NCBI GenBank assembly: GCA_002314435.1
Contig: DCFV01000083.1
Location: 9,662 to 21,894, forward strand
Direction of reading: 5' to 3'
DNA: 12,233 nucleotides
Source of the DNA: Acidobacteriaceae bacterium UBA1795
GTDB lineage: Bacteria > Acidobacteriota > Terriglobia > Terriglobales > Acidobacteriaceae
Both the position numbers and the translations under genes were made by a program. A model generated the notes under the pieces. It had not been told where the DNA came from and searched no databases. It worked only from the letters and a program-made list of their open reading frames with translations. Shown piece by piece: positions 1 to 7,386 of this stretch (its first letter is position 1; every line of letters starts with the position of its first letter).

Positions 1-1385
1 ACCTCTTCATCGACCTCGACGCCGATGAGTCGCAGCTCGACTTTCCGGTTCTCTATGCCGTGGCCAAGGCCGGCACTGCCACCACCGACCTGGCGAAGCC
101 CGGCACCGATCTGCAGCCGCTGTTCGAGTCCATCGTCTCCACCATTCCGCCCGCCACGGGCGACGCTGAAGGCACACTGCAGATTCTTGTCACGAATCTT
201 GACTACTCGGACTACTTCGGCCGCATCGCCATCTGCCGCGTCTTTCAGGGCACGCTGCACGCTGGCGACGAGGTCACCATCTCCAAGCGCGACGGCACCA
301 TGCAGAAGACGAAGATCACCAAGCTCTTCACCTTCTCTGGCCTCAAGCGCATTGAGACGACCGAAACCACCATGGGCGATATTGTGGCCGTCGCAGGCGT
401 TGAAGGCATCACCATCGGCGAGACCATCACCAGCGTCGAGAACCCCGCACCACTGCCGCTCATCATCATCGACGAGCCAACAATCGCGATTCAGTTCAGC
501 GTCAACAACGGACCCTTCGCCGGCCGCGAAGGCCAGTACGTCACCAGCCGCAACTTGCGCGAGCGCCTCGAGAAGGAACTGCTCACCAACGTGTCGATCC
601 GCGTGGAAGACACCGGCTCGCCGGATACCTTCAAGGTGCTCGGCCGTGGTGAACTGCAGCTTGCCATTCTGATCGAGATGATGCGCCGCGAAGGTTTCGA
701 ACTCATGGCCGGCCGGCCGGAGATCGTCACTCGCATGGTGGACGGCGTGCGCATGGAGCCCGTCGAACACCTCACCATCGACGTGCCCGAAGAACACACC
801 GGCGTGGTGATCGAAAAGCTTGGACCGCGCAAGGGCGAGATGACCAAGATGCACAATCACGGCTCAGGCCGCGTGCGCATGGAATTCCGCGTGCCCAGCC
901 GCGGCATCATCGGCCTGCGTAGCGAAATGCTTACCGAAACGCGCGGCACCATCGTGATGAACGCGCTGTTCGACGGCTACATTCCCTACCAGGGTGAGAT
1001 TCCGCAGCGCCCCACCGGCGCACTCATCTCCGACCGCCAGGGACTGACCACCACCTACTCGCTCAACGGCTTGCAGGAGCGCGGCATCCTCTTCCTCGGC
1101 GCTGGCGTGGACGTCTACGAGGGCATGATTGTCGGCGAGCATTCGCGCGACAATGACCTCGACGTCAACGTCGTCCGTGAAAAGAAGATGACCAACATGC
1201 GCGCCTCGAGCGCGGACGAGGCCATCCGCCTCGTGCCCTACAAAGCTCTCAATCTGGAGCAGGCCATCGAGTTCATCGCCGATGACGAACTCGTCGAGGT
1301 CACGCCCAAGTCGCTCCGCCTGCGCAAGAAGATCCTGCAGGCCAATCGCCGCCCCAAGCGCTGGGAAAAGGGCCAGCCCGAGTAG
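1..1385 (+). CDS. typA: TypA/BipA ribosome-associated GTPase, 5'-truncated by window edge
   Basis: TypA/BipA is a translational GTPase of the EF-G/LepA family that binds the 70S ribosome and acts in ribosome assembly and stress adaptation. The frame is open from the first base: reading from position 3 gives LFIDLDADESQLDFPV before the internal GTG at 60, so that GTG is not the true start. About 460 residues are present against roughly 610 for the family, so the GTPase domain with its G1-G4 motifs lies outside the window. Visible parts are the beta-barrel domain II (LVTNLDYSDYFGRIA, about 185-300), the EF-G III/V-like domains, and the TypA-specific C-terminal region with HNHGSGRVRMEF, VPSRGIIGLRSEML and NDLDVNVVREKKMTNMR. 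It ends with TAG at 1383-1385 and converges on purK. The family call is firm. Its start and regulation cannot be seen. Confidence 0.97.
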   Translation, partial: LFIDLDADESQLDFPVLYAVAKAGTATTDLAKPGTDLQPLFESIVSTIPPATGDAEGTLQILVTNLDYSDYFGRIAICRVFQGTLHAGDEVTISKRDGTMQKTKITKLFTFSGLKRIETTETTMGDIVAVAGVEGITIGETITSVENPAPLPLIIIDEPTIAIQFSVNNGPFAGREGQYVTSRNLRERLEKELLTNVSIRVEDTGSPDTFKVLGRGELQLAILIEMMRREGFELMAGRPEIVTRMVDGVRMEPVEHLTIDVPEEHTGVVIEKLGPRKGEMTKMHNHGSGRVRMEFRVPSRGIIGLRSEMLTETRGTIVMNALFDGYIPYQGEIPQRPTGALISDRQGLTTTYSLNGLQERGILFLGAGVDVYEGMIVGEHSRDNDLDVNVVREKKMTNMRASSADEAIRLVPYKALNLEQAIEFIADDELVEVTPKSLRLRKKILQANRRPKRWEKGQPE

Positions 1386-1412
1386 TTACGACACACAGGC
1401 ATGCACGAAAGG

Positions 1413-1443
1413 GGGGGGATGACAACATTGTTGTCATCCCCCC
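1413..1443. terminator. Hairpin between convergent typA and purK
   Basis: GGGGGGATGACAAC (1413-1426) pairs perfectly with GTTGTCATCCCCCC (1430-1443) around a 3-base ATT loop, giving a 14-bp stem with a six-G:C base. It lies 27 bases after the typA stop and 64 bases after the purK stop, where a shared bidirectional terminator is expected. Neither side has a real U tract: TCTAATC follows on the plus strand and CCTTTCG on the minus strand. It may therefore act as a stem that stabilises the mRNA end or needs Rho, rather than as a classical intrinsic terminator. Confidence 0.7.
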
Positions 1444-1507
1444 TCTAATCTCGATCTGTCATTCAGAACGAGCGCAGCACTGGTAACACCGCAATCACGA
1501 CACGCCC

Positions 1508-2650
1508 CTACCCCAGCCGTCGCTTCGCTTCCAGCACCCGCTGCAGCGCCTCGTCCGCGGTCGCACCCGTTGCCGAAAGATGCCCCATCTTGCGCCCCAC
1601 ACGCGCCGTGTGCTTCTCGTAGAGGTGCAGCTTCACGCCCTCCACCGCAAGCGCCGCCGCAAAGTCCGGCTCGCCCTCGCGGTTGAGCCACAAATCGCCC
1701 AGCAGATTCACAATCGCCGCCGGAGTAATGAGCGAAGTATCGCCCAGCGGCAGGTTGCACGTGGTCCGCACCAGCTGCTCAAACTGGCTTGTAACGCAGG
1801 CGCGCTCGCTCTGGTGATAGCTGTTGTGCGGCCGCGGCGCCAGCTCATTCACATACAGATTGCCGTCGCGTGTCACAAACATCTCCACGCACAGCAGTCC
1901 TTCAATGTTCATCTTGGAGATAATCGACTCGGCTAGCGCGTCGGCGCGTAGCTCCATCTCATGCGGAATCTCAGCCGGCAGCACGCTCCATGCCAGAATC
2001 TGATTTTCGTGGTGATTGCGCGCCGGCGGATAGCTGCACACCTCGCCCGCGGGCGAACGCGCGGCCATCACGCTGATCTCGCACTCCAGGTCGAGCGCCT
2101 GCTCGGCCACCGCAGGCCGCTCGCCGATCGACTTCCATGCTGCAGCAATCGATTCTTTGGTCGCCGGCTCATCAAAGCCGATGCGCGCCTGCCCGCGCCC
2201 GTCGTAGCCGCCGCGCCCTATTTTTAGAAACACACGCCCGCCCAGCGCCGGCACAGCCTCCTGCAACTCGGCCTCGCTTGTCACCACACGGAATGGTCCA
2301 ACAGGAAATCCCTTCTCTGCGAGCCAAACTTTTTGCAGTGTTTTGTCCTGGATGATGCGTATCGGCTCAACGCCCGGCCGCAGAGGCGCGATCTCTGCCA
2401 CACGGCTCAGCGCGTCCACTCCGATCTGCTCGATCTCCAGCGTCACCGCGTCGGCGCCCGTGGCCAGCCGCTGCGCTGCGTCCTCGTCGTCCCAGCGGCC
2501 GACAATGGTTTCGTCCACCACAAAGCTCGCCGGACACGCGGCCTCTGGGTCCATCACACGCACGCGATAGCCCATGGTGCGCGCGGCCATCGCCGTCATC
2601 CGTCCCAACTGCCCGCCGCCCAGAATGGCGATCAACCCGCCGGGCTGCAC
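1508..2650 (-). CDS. purK: N5-carboxyaminoimidazole ribonucleotide synthase PurK
   Basis: PurK is an ATP-grasp enzyme that uses ATP and bicarbonate to turn AIR into N5-CAIR in purine synthesis; PurE then uses the product. From the GTG start it has 380 residues, normal for the family. Visible motifs are the N-terminal GGGQLGRM (11-18), DKTLQKVWL (about 102-110), the ATP-grasp loop KIGRGGYDGRGQ (about 143-154), and the C-terminal NELAPRPHNSYHQSERACV (about 268-286) followed by TSQFEQ. GTG at 2650 is preferred because GAGAG lies 7 bases upstream. A TTG at 2689 that overlaps the purE stop in the same frame would add 13 residues without clear homology. purE ends 35 bases upstream, so the two are co-transcribed. 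The usual PurK signature HNSGHxTIEAC reads HNSYHQSERAC here, which may be a lineage variant. Confidence 0.95.
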   Translation of the reverse strand: MQPGGLIAILGGGQLGRMTAMAARTMGYRVRVMDPEAACPASFVVDETIVGRWDDEDAAQRLATGADAVTLEIEQIGVDALSRVAEIAPLRPGVEPIRIIQDKTLQKVWLAEKGFPVGPFRVVTSEAELQEAVPALGGRVFLKIGRGGYDGRGQARIGFDEPATKESIAAAWKSIGERPAVAEQALDLECEISVMAARSPAGEVCSYPPARNHHENQILAWSVLPAEIPHEMELRADALAESIISKMNIEGLLCVEMFVTRDGNLYVNELAPRPHNSYHQSERACVTSQFEQLVRTTCNLPLGDTSLITPAAIVNLLGDLWLNREGEPDFAAALAVEGVKLHLYEKHTARVGRKMGHLSATGATADEALQRVLEAKRRLG

Positions 2651-2685
2651 GATTGGACTCTCAAGGCGTTGCGTTGCGTCGCGGC

Positions 2686-3177
2686 TCAAGCAGGCAACTC
2701 CTGGTCCAGCACTTCCTGGGTACGCGCCGCGCGCCACTTGGCCAGCCGTTCGTAGAGCGCCGCATCCGTCGTTGCCAGCATCTCCGCCGCCAGCAGCGCC
2801 GCGTTGGCCGCGCCCGCCTTGCCCACTGCCAGCGTCCCCACCGGCACGCCCTTCGGCATCTGCACAATCGAAAGCAGCGCATCCAACCCGTTCAGCTGCG
2901 TAGCCGCCACAGGCACACCCAACACCGGAACCAGCGTTTTGGCCGCCAGCATCCCCGGCAAATGTGCCGCACCGCCCGCGCCGGCAACAATGGCGCGCAG
3001 TCCGCGCTCCCGCGCCGTCTCCGCATAGGCAAACAAGCGGTCCGGCGTGCGATGCGCACTCACAATCTTGGCTTCGTAAGGAATCTCCAGCGCGCGCAGC
3101 ACTTCCACGGCAGCGGCCATCGTCTCATAGTCGCTTTTGCTGCCCATCACCACGCCCACCAGCGGCTTTTCGTTCAT
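2686..3177 (-). CDS. purE: N5-carboxyaminoimidazole ribonucleotide mutase PurE (class I)
   Basis: PurE moves the carboxylate of N5-CAIR to C4, giving CAIR, the step after PurK in purine synthesis. The 163 residues match the usual class I size. Visible motifs are MGSKSD (11-16), SAHRTP (40-45) with the catalytic-region histidine, AGAGGAAHLPGM (65-76) and QMPKGVPV (106-113). Upstream in-frame codons reach 3249, but conservation begins at MNEKPLVGVVMGSKSD, so ATG 3177 is chosen. A TATAAT box at 3184-3189 exactly fits initiation at that A, and no Shine-Dalgarno sequence precedes it, which points to a leaderless message. It is the first gene of a purE-purK operon. The dependence on PurK and the class I motifs agree with each other. 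Confidence 0.97.
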   Translation of the reverse strand: MNEKPLVGVVMGSKSDYETMAAAVEVLRALEIPYEAKIVSAHRTPDRLFAYAETARERGLRAIVAGAGGAAHLPGMLAAKTLVPVLGVPVAATQLNGLDALLSIVQMPKGVPVGTLAVGKAGAANAALLAAEMLATTDAALYERLAKWRAARTQEVLDQELPA

Positions 3178-3183
3178 GCGCCG

Positions 3184-3189
3184 ATTATA
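3184..3189 (-). promoter_or_regulatory. Consensus -10 box of a likely leaderless purE promoter
   Basis: On the minus strand the sequence reads TATAAT, then CGGCGC, then ATG of purE. Six bases between a -10 hexamer and the start codon put +1 on the A of ATG. No purine-rich ribosome-binding site lies between. A matching -35 is weak: CCATTG sits 17 bases upstream, and TTGCCG only 14 bases upstream. The -35 area touches the hairpin repeat at 3211-3250. Calling it a promoter is inference from the perfect hexamer and its position. Confidence 0.65.
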
Positions 3190-3210
3190 CGAGGCGCTGC
3201 GCACGGCAAT

Positions 3211-3250
3211 GGGTGCCCCATGTCTCGAATTTGAGACATGGGAGAGCACG
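3211..3250. repeat. Hairpin repeat family, copy 1 (purE upstream / cluster 3' end)
   Basis: CCCATGTCTC (3217-3226) pairs perfectly with GAGACATGGG (3233-3242) around GAATTT. The flanks GGGTGCC and AGAGCACG match the flanks of the copies at 7349-7385 and 9624-9663, while the stem core differs. It lies 8 bases after the stop of the small membrane protein gene at 3259 and just upstream of the purE promoter. It could end or stabilise the phage-cluster transcript, though no U tract follows. Confidence 0.75.
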
Positions 3251-3258
3251 ATCGTTTC

Positions 3259-3480
3259 TCACCGCCGAAACCATGCCTCCACCGCCACTTCCATCACCGC
3301 CAGCACCACGCTGGCTGCCGCCAGAAAACCCTTCGCCCGCTGCCAATTCTGCTCGTGCCGCTCGATGCGCCGCTCCAGGTCCGCGATGCGCCCGCCGTTG
3401 CCGTCGCCCATCAACCCGGTCATCTGCGTTTTCAGCACACTCAGGTCGCTCAGCACCTGCGCTTCAAACTCGTCCATCAT
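3259..3480 (-). CDS. Small coiled-coil membrane protein, XhlA/holin-like candidate
   Basis: A 73-residue protein beginning MMDEFEAQVL. The first half is helical with heptad-like leucines and charged residues (ADLERRIERHEQNW), and the second half holds one hydrophobic segment of about 20 residues (GFLAAASVVLAVMEVAVEA) ending in WFRR. This plan, an amphipathic helix followed by one membrane helix near the C-terminus, is that of XhlA-type phage lysis proteins and some holin accessory proteins. ATG 3480 is chosen because GGAG lies 6 bases upstream. ATG 3486 abuts the GGAG and is unlikely, and ATG 3477 is a second option. It is the last gene of the phage-like cluster, where lysis genes often sit, but no endolysin accompanies it. 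The function is inferred from architecture and position only. Confidence 0.6.
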   Translation of the reverse strand: MMDEFEAQVLSDLSVLKTQMTGLMGDGNGGRIADLERRIERHEQNWQRAKGFLAAASVVLAVMEVAVEAWFRR

Positions 3481-3515
3481 CCGCATCTCCGAACCCCATC
3501 CATGGATTCATCGCT

Positions 3516-5825
3516 TCACGAACCAAGCGGCAGGTTGAAGATCAGCGCCGCGGAAAATTCCGAGTAATTCGGCGGCGTCGCACCATCGTACATGCGCACG
3601 TAGTAGCGGTCACTCGCCGTCTGACGCGTAAACGTCATCGTTTGGGTTGAAGCGCGCATCACCAGGTCCGTATCCTCGCCGGGCTGAAAGCCTCCGTCAC
3701 GGCTGCGAATCTCGAACCCGCCGCCCGTAGGGGCCGCCGTGCCCGTGTTGATTGTCACCGTGCTGCCGCTGAGCGCGGTCACCTCGAGCGCGCTCAGGTT
3801 GGCCGCATACGTCGGACTCACCGCAGCCGGCAGCCATGCATCGGTGGGAACTGAAGCGTTGGTCTTGATGGCAAGGTCGTCGGCCCAGTCGTTGGCAAAC
3901 GTGATCGCATACTCAACTAAGTTCGGATAACTTGACATGTAACTGACTTTGACCGCACGAACCACCACCTGTGCATTCAAGTTCGCAGAGGGCACATTCA
4001 ACGCGAGCGCATCGCCCGGCCAAACGTCCGTGCCAAAGCTGGTACGCGTTCCCTTGTAAGTGCCACTCCACAGCGCGCTCGTGCTGGCCGCAGTCTGCGC
4101 CATCACCAGCGCCGCGTTGCGGCAGTCCTGCGAACTGCGCGCAGCTGGCTGCATCACAGAGCCAATCCATGCAGAGACCGGCGGCAGCCCCGCCGCGGTC
4201 AGCGCCGCCTGGCTCGCCGCGTTCACAGCACGGCCCACTGCGCGGCCCACCGCGCGATACGTGACCCTGATCTGCTCACCCACCTGCAGCACAAAGCCCG
4301 TGTAGAACACCACCTTTCCCGCGCGCTCAATGTGGCATTCGCCGCCCTGCGCCGTCGCGCCCAGCCTCCGCGTCGCTGCCAACCCGCCTGCAGATGTCGA
4401 CGTCACCCAACCGGACCCAAGATTCGTAAGGTTAAGCGCACGCATGCTACCTACCAGGTTCAGGCTGCTCGCCGCCACCACCCAGCAGGCATCCGGCAGC
4501 GCCGCAACAGATCCGTCGTAGAGAACCACCGGCATGCCGCCCACGCCGTCCACAAACTCCTGGATCTCGAACAGCACCGATGCGGGCGCCTGGTTCGTGT
4601 TGCCGCCCTCGGTCAACTCGCCGCTGTCACCCCACGAGCGATAAACAGGCAGCTCGCGTTCTGCTTCGCTCGAGTGCACACGAATGCGCAGCGCATACTG
4701 GTTGGCCGCATTGATGGTATACGACGCGCCCACCGCCACTCCTTCCACCAGCGGCTGCAGGCTCACCGTTCCTGTACCCGTGGCCGCCGTTGCGCGAAAA
4801 CCCGCCGTGCATGCGTCCTGCGTCTCGAGGCCGACAAAGAAACCGGGCAACACACCTGAGCTGCCGTTGGCCAGTACTACACCGGTCGCCTCCAGCAGCA
4901 GTGTGCCGCCCATCTCCACCTTACTCACCGAGCTCAGAATAGTCTCGCCGTCGTAGCCGTTTCCGCCGCTCATCACCAGCCCGCCTGCGCCCGGCGCCAG
5001 GTATCCTGCGGGATCGCCCCAGATCGCGTGGTTGAAGGTGCTCGCGTCAAACTGATCTTCGATGAGCGTGGACTGCGCCGCCGGCAGAAAGTAGGGCGTC
5101 TTCGAGAGATTGAATTCAGTCGTCACGCCATCGCCGAGAAAGTACTCGGTCACATACGCTGCGGGCTCATGTTCGCCGCATACCGTAATGTCGTTGGCCA
5201 TTGCGCGCCGTCCGCTGCCCGTCAGCGAGAGATTCGCCAGGCTCAGACTGCCGTCCGTCTCGTTCAGCGCATGCACGGTGGCTGGGATATTGCTCAGCAT
5301 CAGCGCATTGCTCAGTGCGCGATAGGCTGAACGCGCTTCGTTGGCAATCTGCCCCACTGCACGGCTCCACGTCGCTCCAGCCGAAATGCGCAAACTCGTT
5401 ACGGCGGTTGACAGCGAGAGTCCCGTGGCCGAAGGCGCAGTCAGCCCCGTGCGCGTCACCATCGCCGTCACGGCCGCGGCCACCGTTGTTCCTGCAATGG
5501 TCGCTTCAGGAAGCGCGACCGCCTGGTTCAGCAGAAGTTCGTCGCTCACTGCTTCCAGCGCAATGCGATAGCGCGGCCCCTCAAGGCCCAAACCTGCGTA
5601 CTCCGGCACTGGCGACATGGCGAGATAGCCCGTAAAGTACACCGTGCCATCGTCACCCGCCACCGTAATGGCCTGGCTGCGCAAAGGCGTGGCCAGGCCT
5701 CCGTTGGCCGGCAGGCTAAGCCACAGCTGGCATACCGAGGGCTCGTTCAGTTTGCGCTCGATCTTAAGCGACCGCTCCGCGTCGAGCGCCGCCGTGTAGT
5801 CCTGGCCGTGAATCGTAATCTTCAT
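3516..5825 (-). CDS. Large phage tail protein, tail-tip/baseplate hub-like
   Basis: A 769-residue protein, the largest of the cluster, starting 16 bases after the tail-tube gene with GAGGG 5 bases before ATG. Residues 1-110 (ITIHGQDYTAALDAERSLKI onward) look like the first domain of siphophage tail-hub proteins of the gp27-like fold. Around 228-242 is a GDGVTTEFNL motif often seen in phage tail proteins. Residues about 255-400 (IEDQFDASTFNHAIW, then glycine-rich beta strands) resemble a concanavalin/LamG-like jelly roll and look inserted. A RAVGRAVGRAVN repeat is at 524-535. The C-terminal 100 residues (about 670-769, ending in DRYYVRMYDG and a final beta strand) look like a fibronectin-III-type or receptor-side domain. 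It probably forms the tail tip that meets the cell surface. A minor tail protein is the alternative. Domain borders are estimates by eye. Confidence 0.65.
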   Translation of the reverse strand: MKITIHGQDYTAALDAERSLKIERKLNEPSVCQLWLSLPANGGLATPLRSQAITVAGDDGTVYFTGYLAMSPVPEYAGLGLEGPRYRIALEAVSDELLLNQAVALPEATIAGTTVAAAVTAMVTRTGLTAPSATGLSLSTAVTSLRISAGATWSRAVGQIANEARSAYRALSNALMLSNIPATVHALNETDGSLSLANLSLTGSGRRAMANDITVCGEHEPAAYVTEYFLGDGVTTEFNLSKTPYFLPAAQSTLIEDQFDASTFNHAIWGDPAGYLAPGAGGLVMSGGNGYDGETILSSVSKVEMGGTLLLEATGVVLANGSSGVLPGFFVGLETQDACTAGFRATAATGTGTVSLQPLVEGVAVGASYTINAANQYALRIRVHSSEAERELPVYRSWGDSGELTEGGNTNQAPASVLFEIQEFVDGVGGMPVVLYDGSVAALPDACWVVAASSLNLVGSMRALNLTNLGSGWVTSTSAGGLAATRRLGATAQGGECHIERAGKVVFYTGFVLQVGEQIRVTYRAVGRAVGRAVNAASQAALTAAGLPPVSAWIGSVMQPAARSSQDCRNAALVMAQTAASTSALWSGTYKGTRTSFGTDVWPGDALALNVPSANLNAQVVVRAVKVSYMSSYPNLVEYAITFANDWADDLAIKTNASVPTDAWLPAAVSPTYAANLSALEVTALSGSTVTINTGTAAPTGGGFEIRSRDGGFQPGEDTDLVMRASTQTMTFTRQTASDRYYVRMYDGATPPNYSEFSAALIFNLPLGS

Positions 5826-5841
5826 CGCGTCCCTCGCTGGC

Positions 5842-6816
5842 TCAGATCAGTGCGTTGGCCGCAGGCAGAAAGCTGCGATAGCACACCACGCGCTCGCCAT
5901 CCAGCGGATCAGTCACCGGCAGCGCCAGAAACTGCCCCTTCAACGCCACGCGTTGGTGCGCACTCTTGTTCTTCGCATCCAGCGGGCTCATCGCCTCCGC
6001 CGCACCGGTCATTGCCTGCAGCCGCGGATAGTGGAAGAAGACACGCTCGCCCTGCGTACCTTCGAGCACAAACAACGCCGACCACTCCTGGTAGAACGTG
6101 CCGCCCTCGCGGTCCACGAACCCCGTCAGCGCCTGCACCTTAACACCTGCAGCCGGCGCACCGCCCGGCAATGGAGCCGCCAATGTCAGCGTCCCTCCGC
6201 TTACCGCCGAAACCAGAGCCACGTTGAACGTAACGCGTCGAATGTAGTCCACATCCGTCGGTGCCGTGCGCACATACGCGCCCGCTACCGGCGATCCCAC
6301 ATAGCCCGTCTGCGCCGCATAGTCCACGTCGCACGCAATCAGCGATCCCGCCTTCAAGTTCGCCGCATCGCCAGCGGTCAGCACAATCGACGACGCCGTA
6401 GATCCACTCTGCGGCACTACCGCCATCGCAGCCGGCGCGCCATCGGCTGCCACCGTCGCACCGCTTGCCGCGGCGAGCAGGTTCATGTGCTGTGCGCCCG
6501 TAGCCAGCGCCATCGTCAGCTTCGTCCAGTTCAAAAACTCGCAGCTGACTTCGGCCTCAAGCGTGGTGCGCACCTGTTCCAGCGGCGCTGCGGGAATGCC
6601 CGTAAGCAGCGGCGCAGACTTGCTCGTTGACTTGCGTGCAAAATTCTGGATCCATCCAAGATCGATCCATGGGCTGGGCGGTGCGCCCAGGTTAAACGCA
6701 CCCTGCTCTGCAGGATCAAAGAGCACCGGAGACTGCGTCGCTCGGTTCACCGGCGCAAAGTACGCGCGCACGCGCCGCGCCACCGGCGCAGGAGCCGAAA
6801 ACCAGCTTTGCGTCAT
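5842..6816 (-). CDS. Phage major tail tube protein candidate
   Basis: A 324-residue protein starting MTQSWFSAPAPVARRVRAYF; its ATG directly follows the stop of the upstream gene (TAAATG), with GGGGAG just before, so the two are translationally coupled. The N-terminal half (APVNRATQSPVLFDPAEQG, WIDLGWIQNF, LEAEVSCEFLNWTKLTMALA) reads like tail-tube subunits, in which a beta sandwich is followed by an amphipathic helix. Residues about 150-240 carry small beta-rich, Gly/Ala-rich strands (GGTLTLAAPLPGG). The end (QEWSALFVLEGTQGERVFFH, then MSPLDAKNKSAHQRVALKGQ) fits the closing strands of the tube domain. Position after a tail-terminator candidate and before the hub supports this. It is longer than a minimal tube protein, so an extra surface domain is likely. 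The call rests mainly on order and style. Confidence 0.65.
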   Translation of the reverse strand: MTQSWFSAPAPVARRVRAYFAPVNRATQSPVLFDPAEQGAFNLGAPPSPWIDLGWIQNFARKSTSKSAPLLTGIPAAPLEQVRTTLEAEVSCEFLNWTKLTMALATGAQHMNLLAAASGATVAADGAPAAMAVVPQSGSTASSIVLTAGDAANLKAGSLIACDVDYAAQTGYVGSPVAGAYVRTAPTDVDYIRRVTFNVALVSAVSGGTLTLAAPLPGGAPAAGVKVQALTGFVDREGGTFYQEWSALFVLEGTQGERVFFHYPRLQAMTGAAEAMSPLDAKNKSAHQRVALKGQFLALPVTDPLDGERVVCYRSFLPAANALI

Positions 6817-7302
6817 TTACTCCCCCTGCTCCTGGTAGCTGTAAATCATCACTCTTACTGAGCGGCTCAGCCGGTCGCGCTGCGTCACCACAGGCGTAAA
6901 CACTGGCTCATCCCAAAAGACCTTCGTCAGCATCGTTGCCGCTGGCTGTACGGTGTAATTCAGCTTCTGCGTCCCGAAAGGCTGCAGCAGTGCCAGGATC
7001 TCCGCATCCATCCGGCTCAGTAACCGACCGCGGTCCAGCCCGCCAAACGCCTGAGTGCCGCATGTCTGATACAAAATCTCGCACTCCTCGGCCGCCATCG
7101 CCGCGCTCAGTTCCTCGTCCGCGCCCAGCCCAAGCCAGCGCAGCACAAACACATCGCCCGGCAGCTGGCTGAACGGCGCCTCCGCCTCTTCCACCAGAAT
7201 CCCCGGCCGCTCTGCGCCACGCAGCAGCACCGTGCGCGCCGGGTTCAGCGCCGCCAGCCGCGTGCGCAGCGCACCGTAAAATGAATCCTTCGCATTTTGC
7301 AT
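6817..7302 (-). CDS. Tail terminator / tail completion protein candidate
   Basis: A 161-residue protein starting MQNAKDSFYGALRTRLAALN with GGAG 7 bases before ATG. The mix of an N-terminal helix, strands (GDVFVLRWLGLG, EECEILYQTCGTQA), a helix with RLLSRMDAEILALLQPF and a final strand (SRSVRVMIYSYQE) resembles gpU-like tail-terminator folds, which cap the tail tube and join it to the head. It lies between the head-closure candidate and the tube gene, where such a gene is expected in HK97-like and GTA clusters, and its stop codon touches the next ATG. The 84 bases upstream contain hairpin repeat copy 2. The family was not recognised from sequence alone, so the function is inferred from position and predicted structure. 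Confidence 0.5.
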   Translation of the reverse strand: MQNAKDSFYGALRTRLAALNPARTVLLRGAERPGILVEEAEAPFSQLPGDVFVLRWLGLGADEELSAAMAAEECEILYQTCGTQAFGGLDRGRLLSRMDAEILALLQPFGTQKLNYTVQPAATMLTKVFWDEPVFTPVVTQRDRLSRSVRVMIYSYQEQGE

Positions 7303-7348
7303 GGAGCCACTCCAGTCGCAAGAGAAATGCTAGGTAAACAAGAACGCT

Positions 7349-7385
7349 GGGTGCCCCAGATCTCGCAGAGACCTGGGAAAGCGCG
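7349..7385. repeat. Hairpin repeat family, copy 2
   Basis: CCCAGATCTC (7355-7364) pairs with GAGACCTGGG (7368-7377) around GCA, with one A-C mismatch. The flanks GGGTGCC and AAAGCGCG match copies 1 and 3. It ends one base before the complement of the TAA stop of the gene at 7387-7821, within an 84-base gap inside the phage-like operon. There is no U tract on the transcribed strand. Confidence 0.7.
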
Positions 7386-7386
7386 C

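Noticed and set aside
3178..3249. Longer purE start at 3249
   Set aside because: Conserved PurE sequence begins at 3177, and the longer frame would cross both the TATAAT box and the hairpin repeat.
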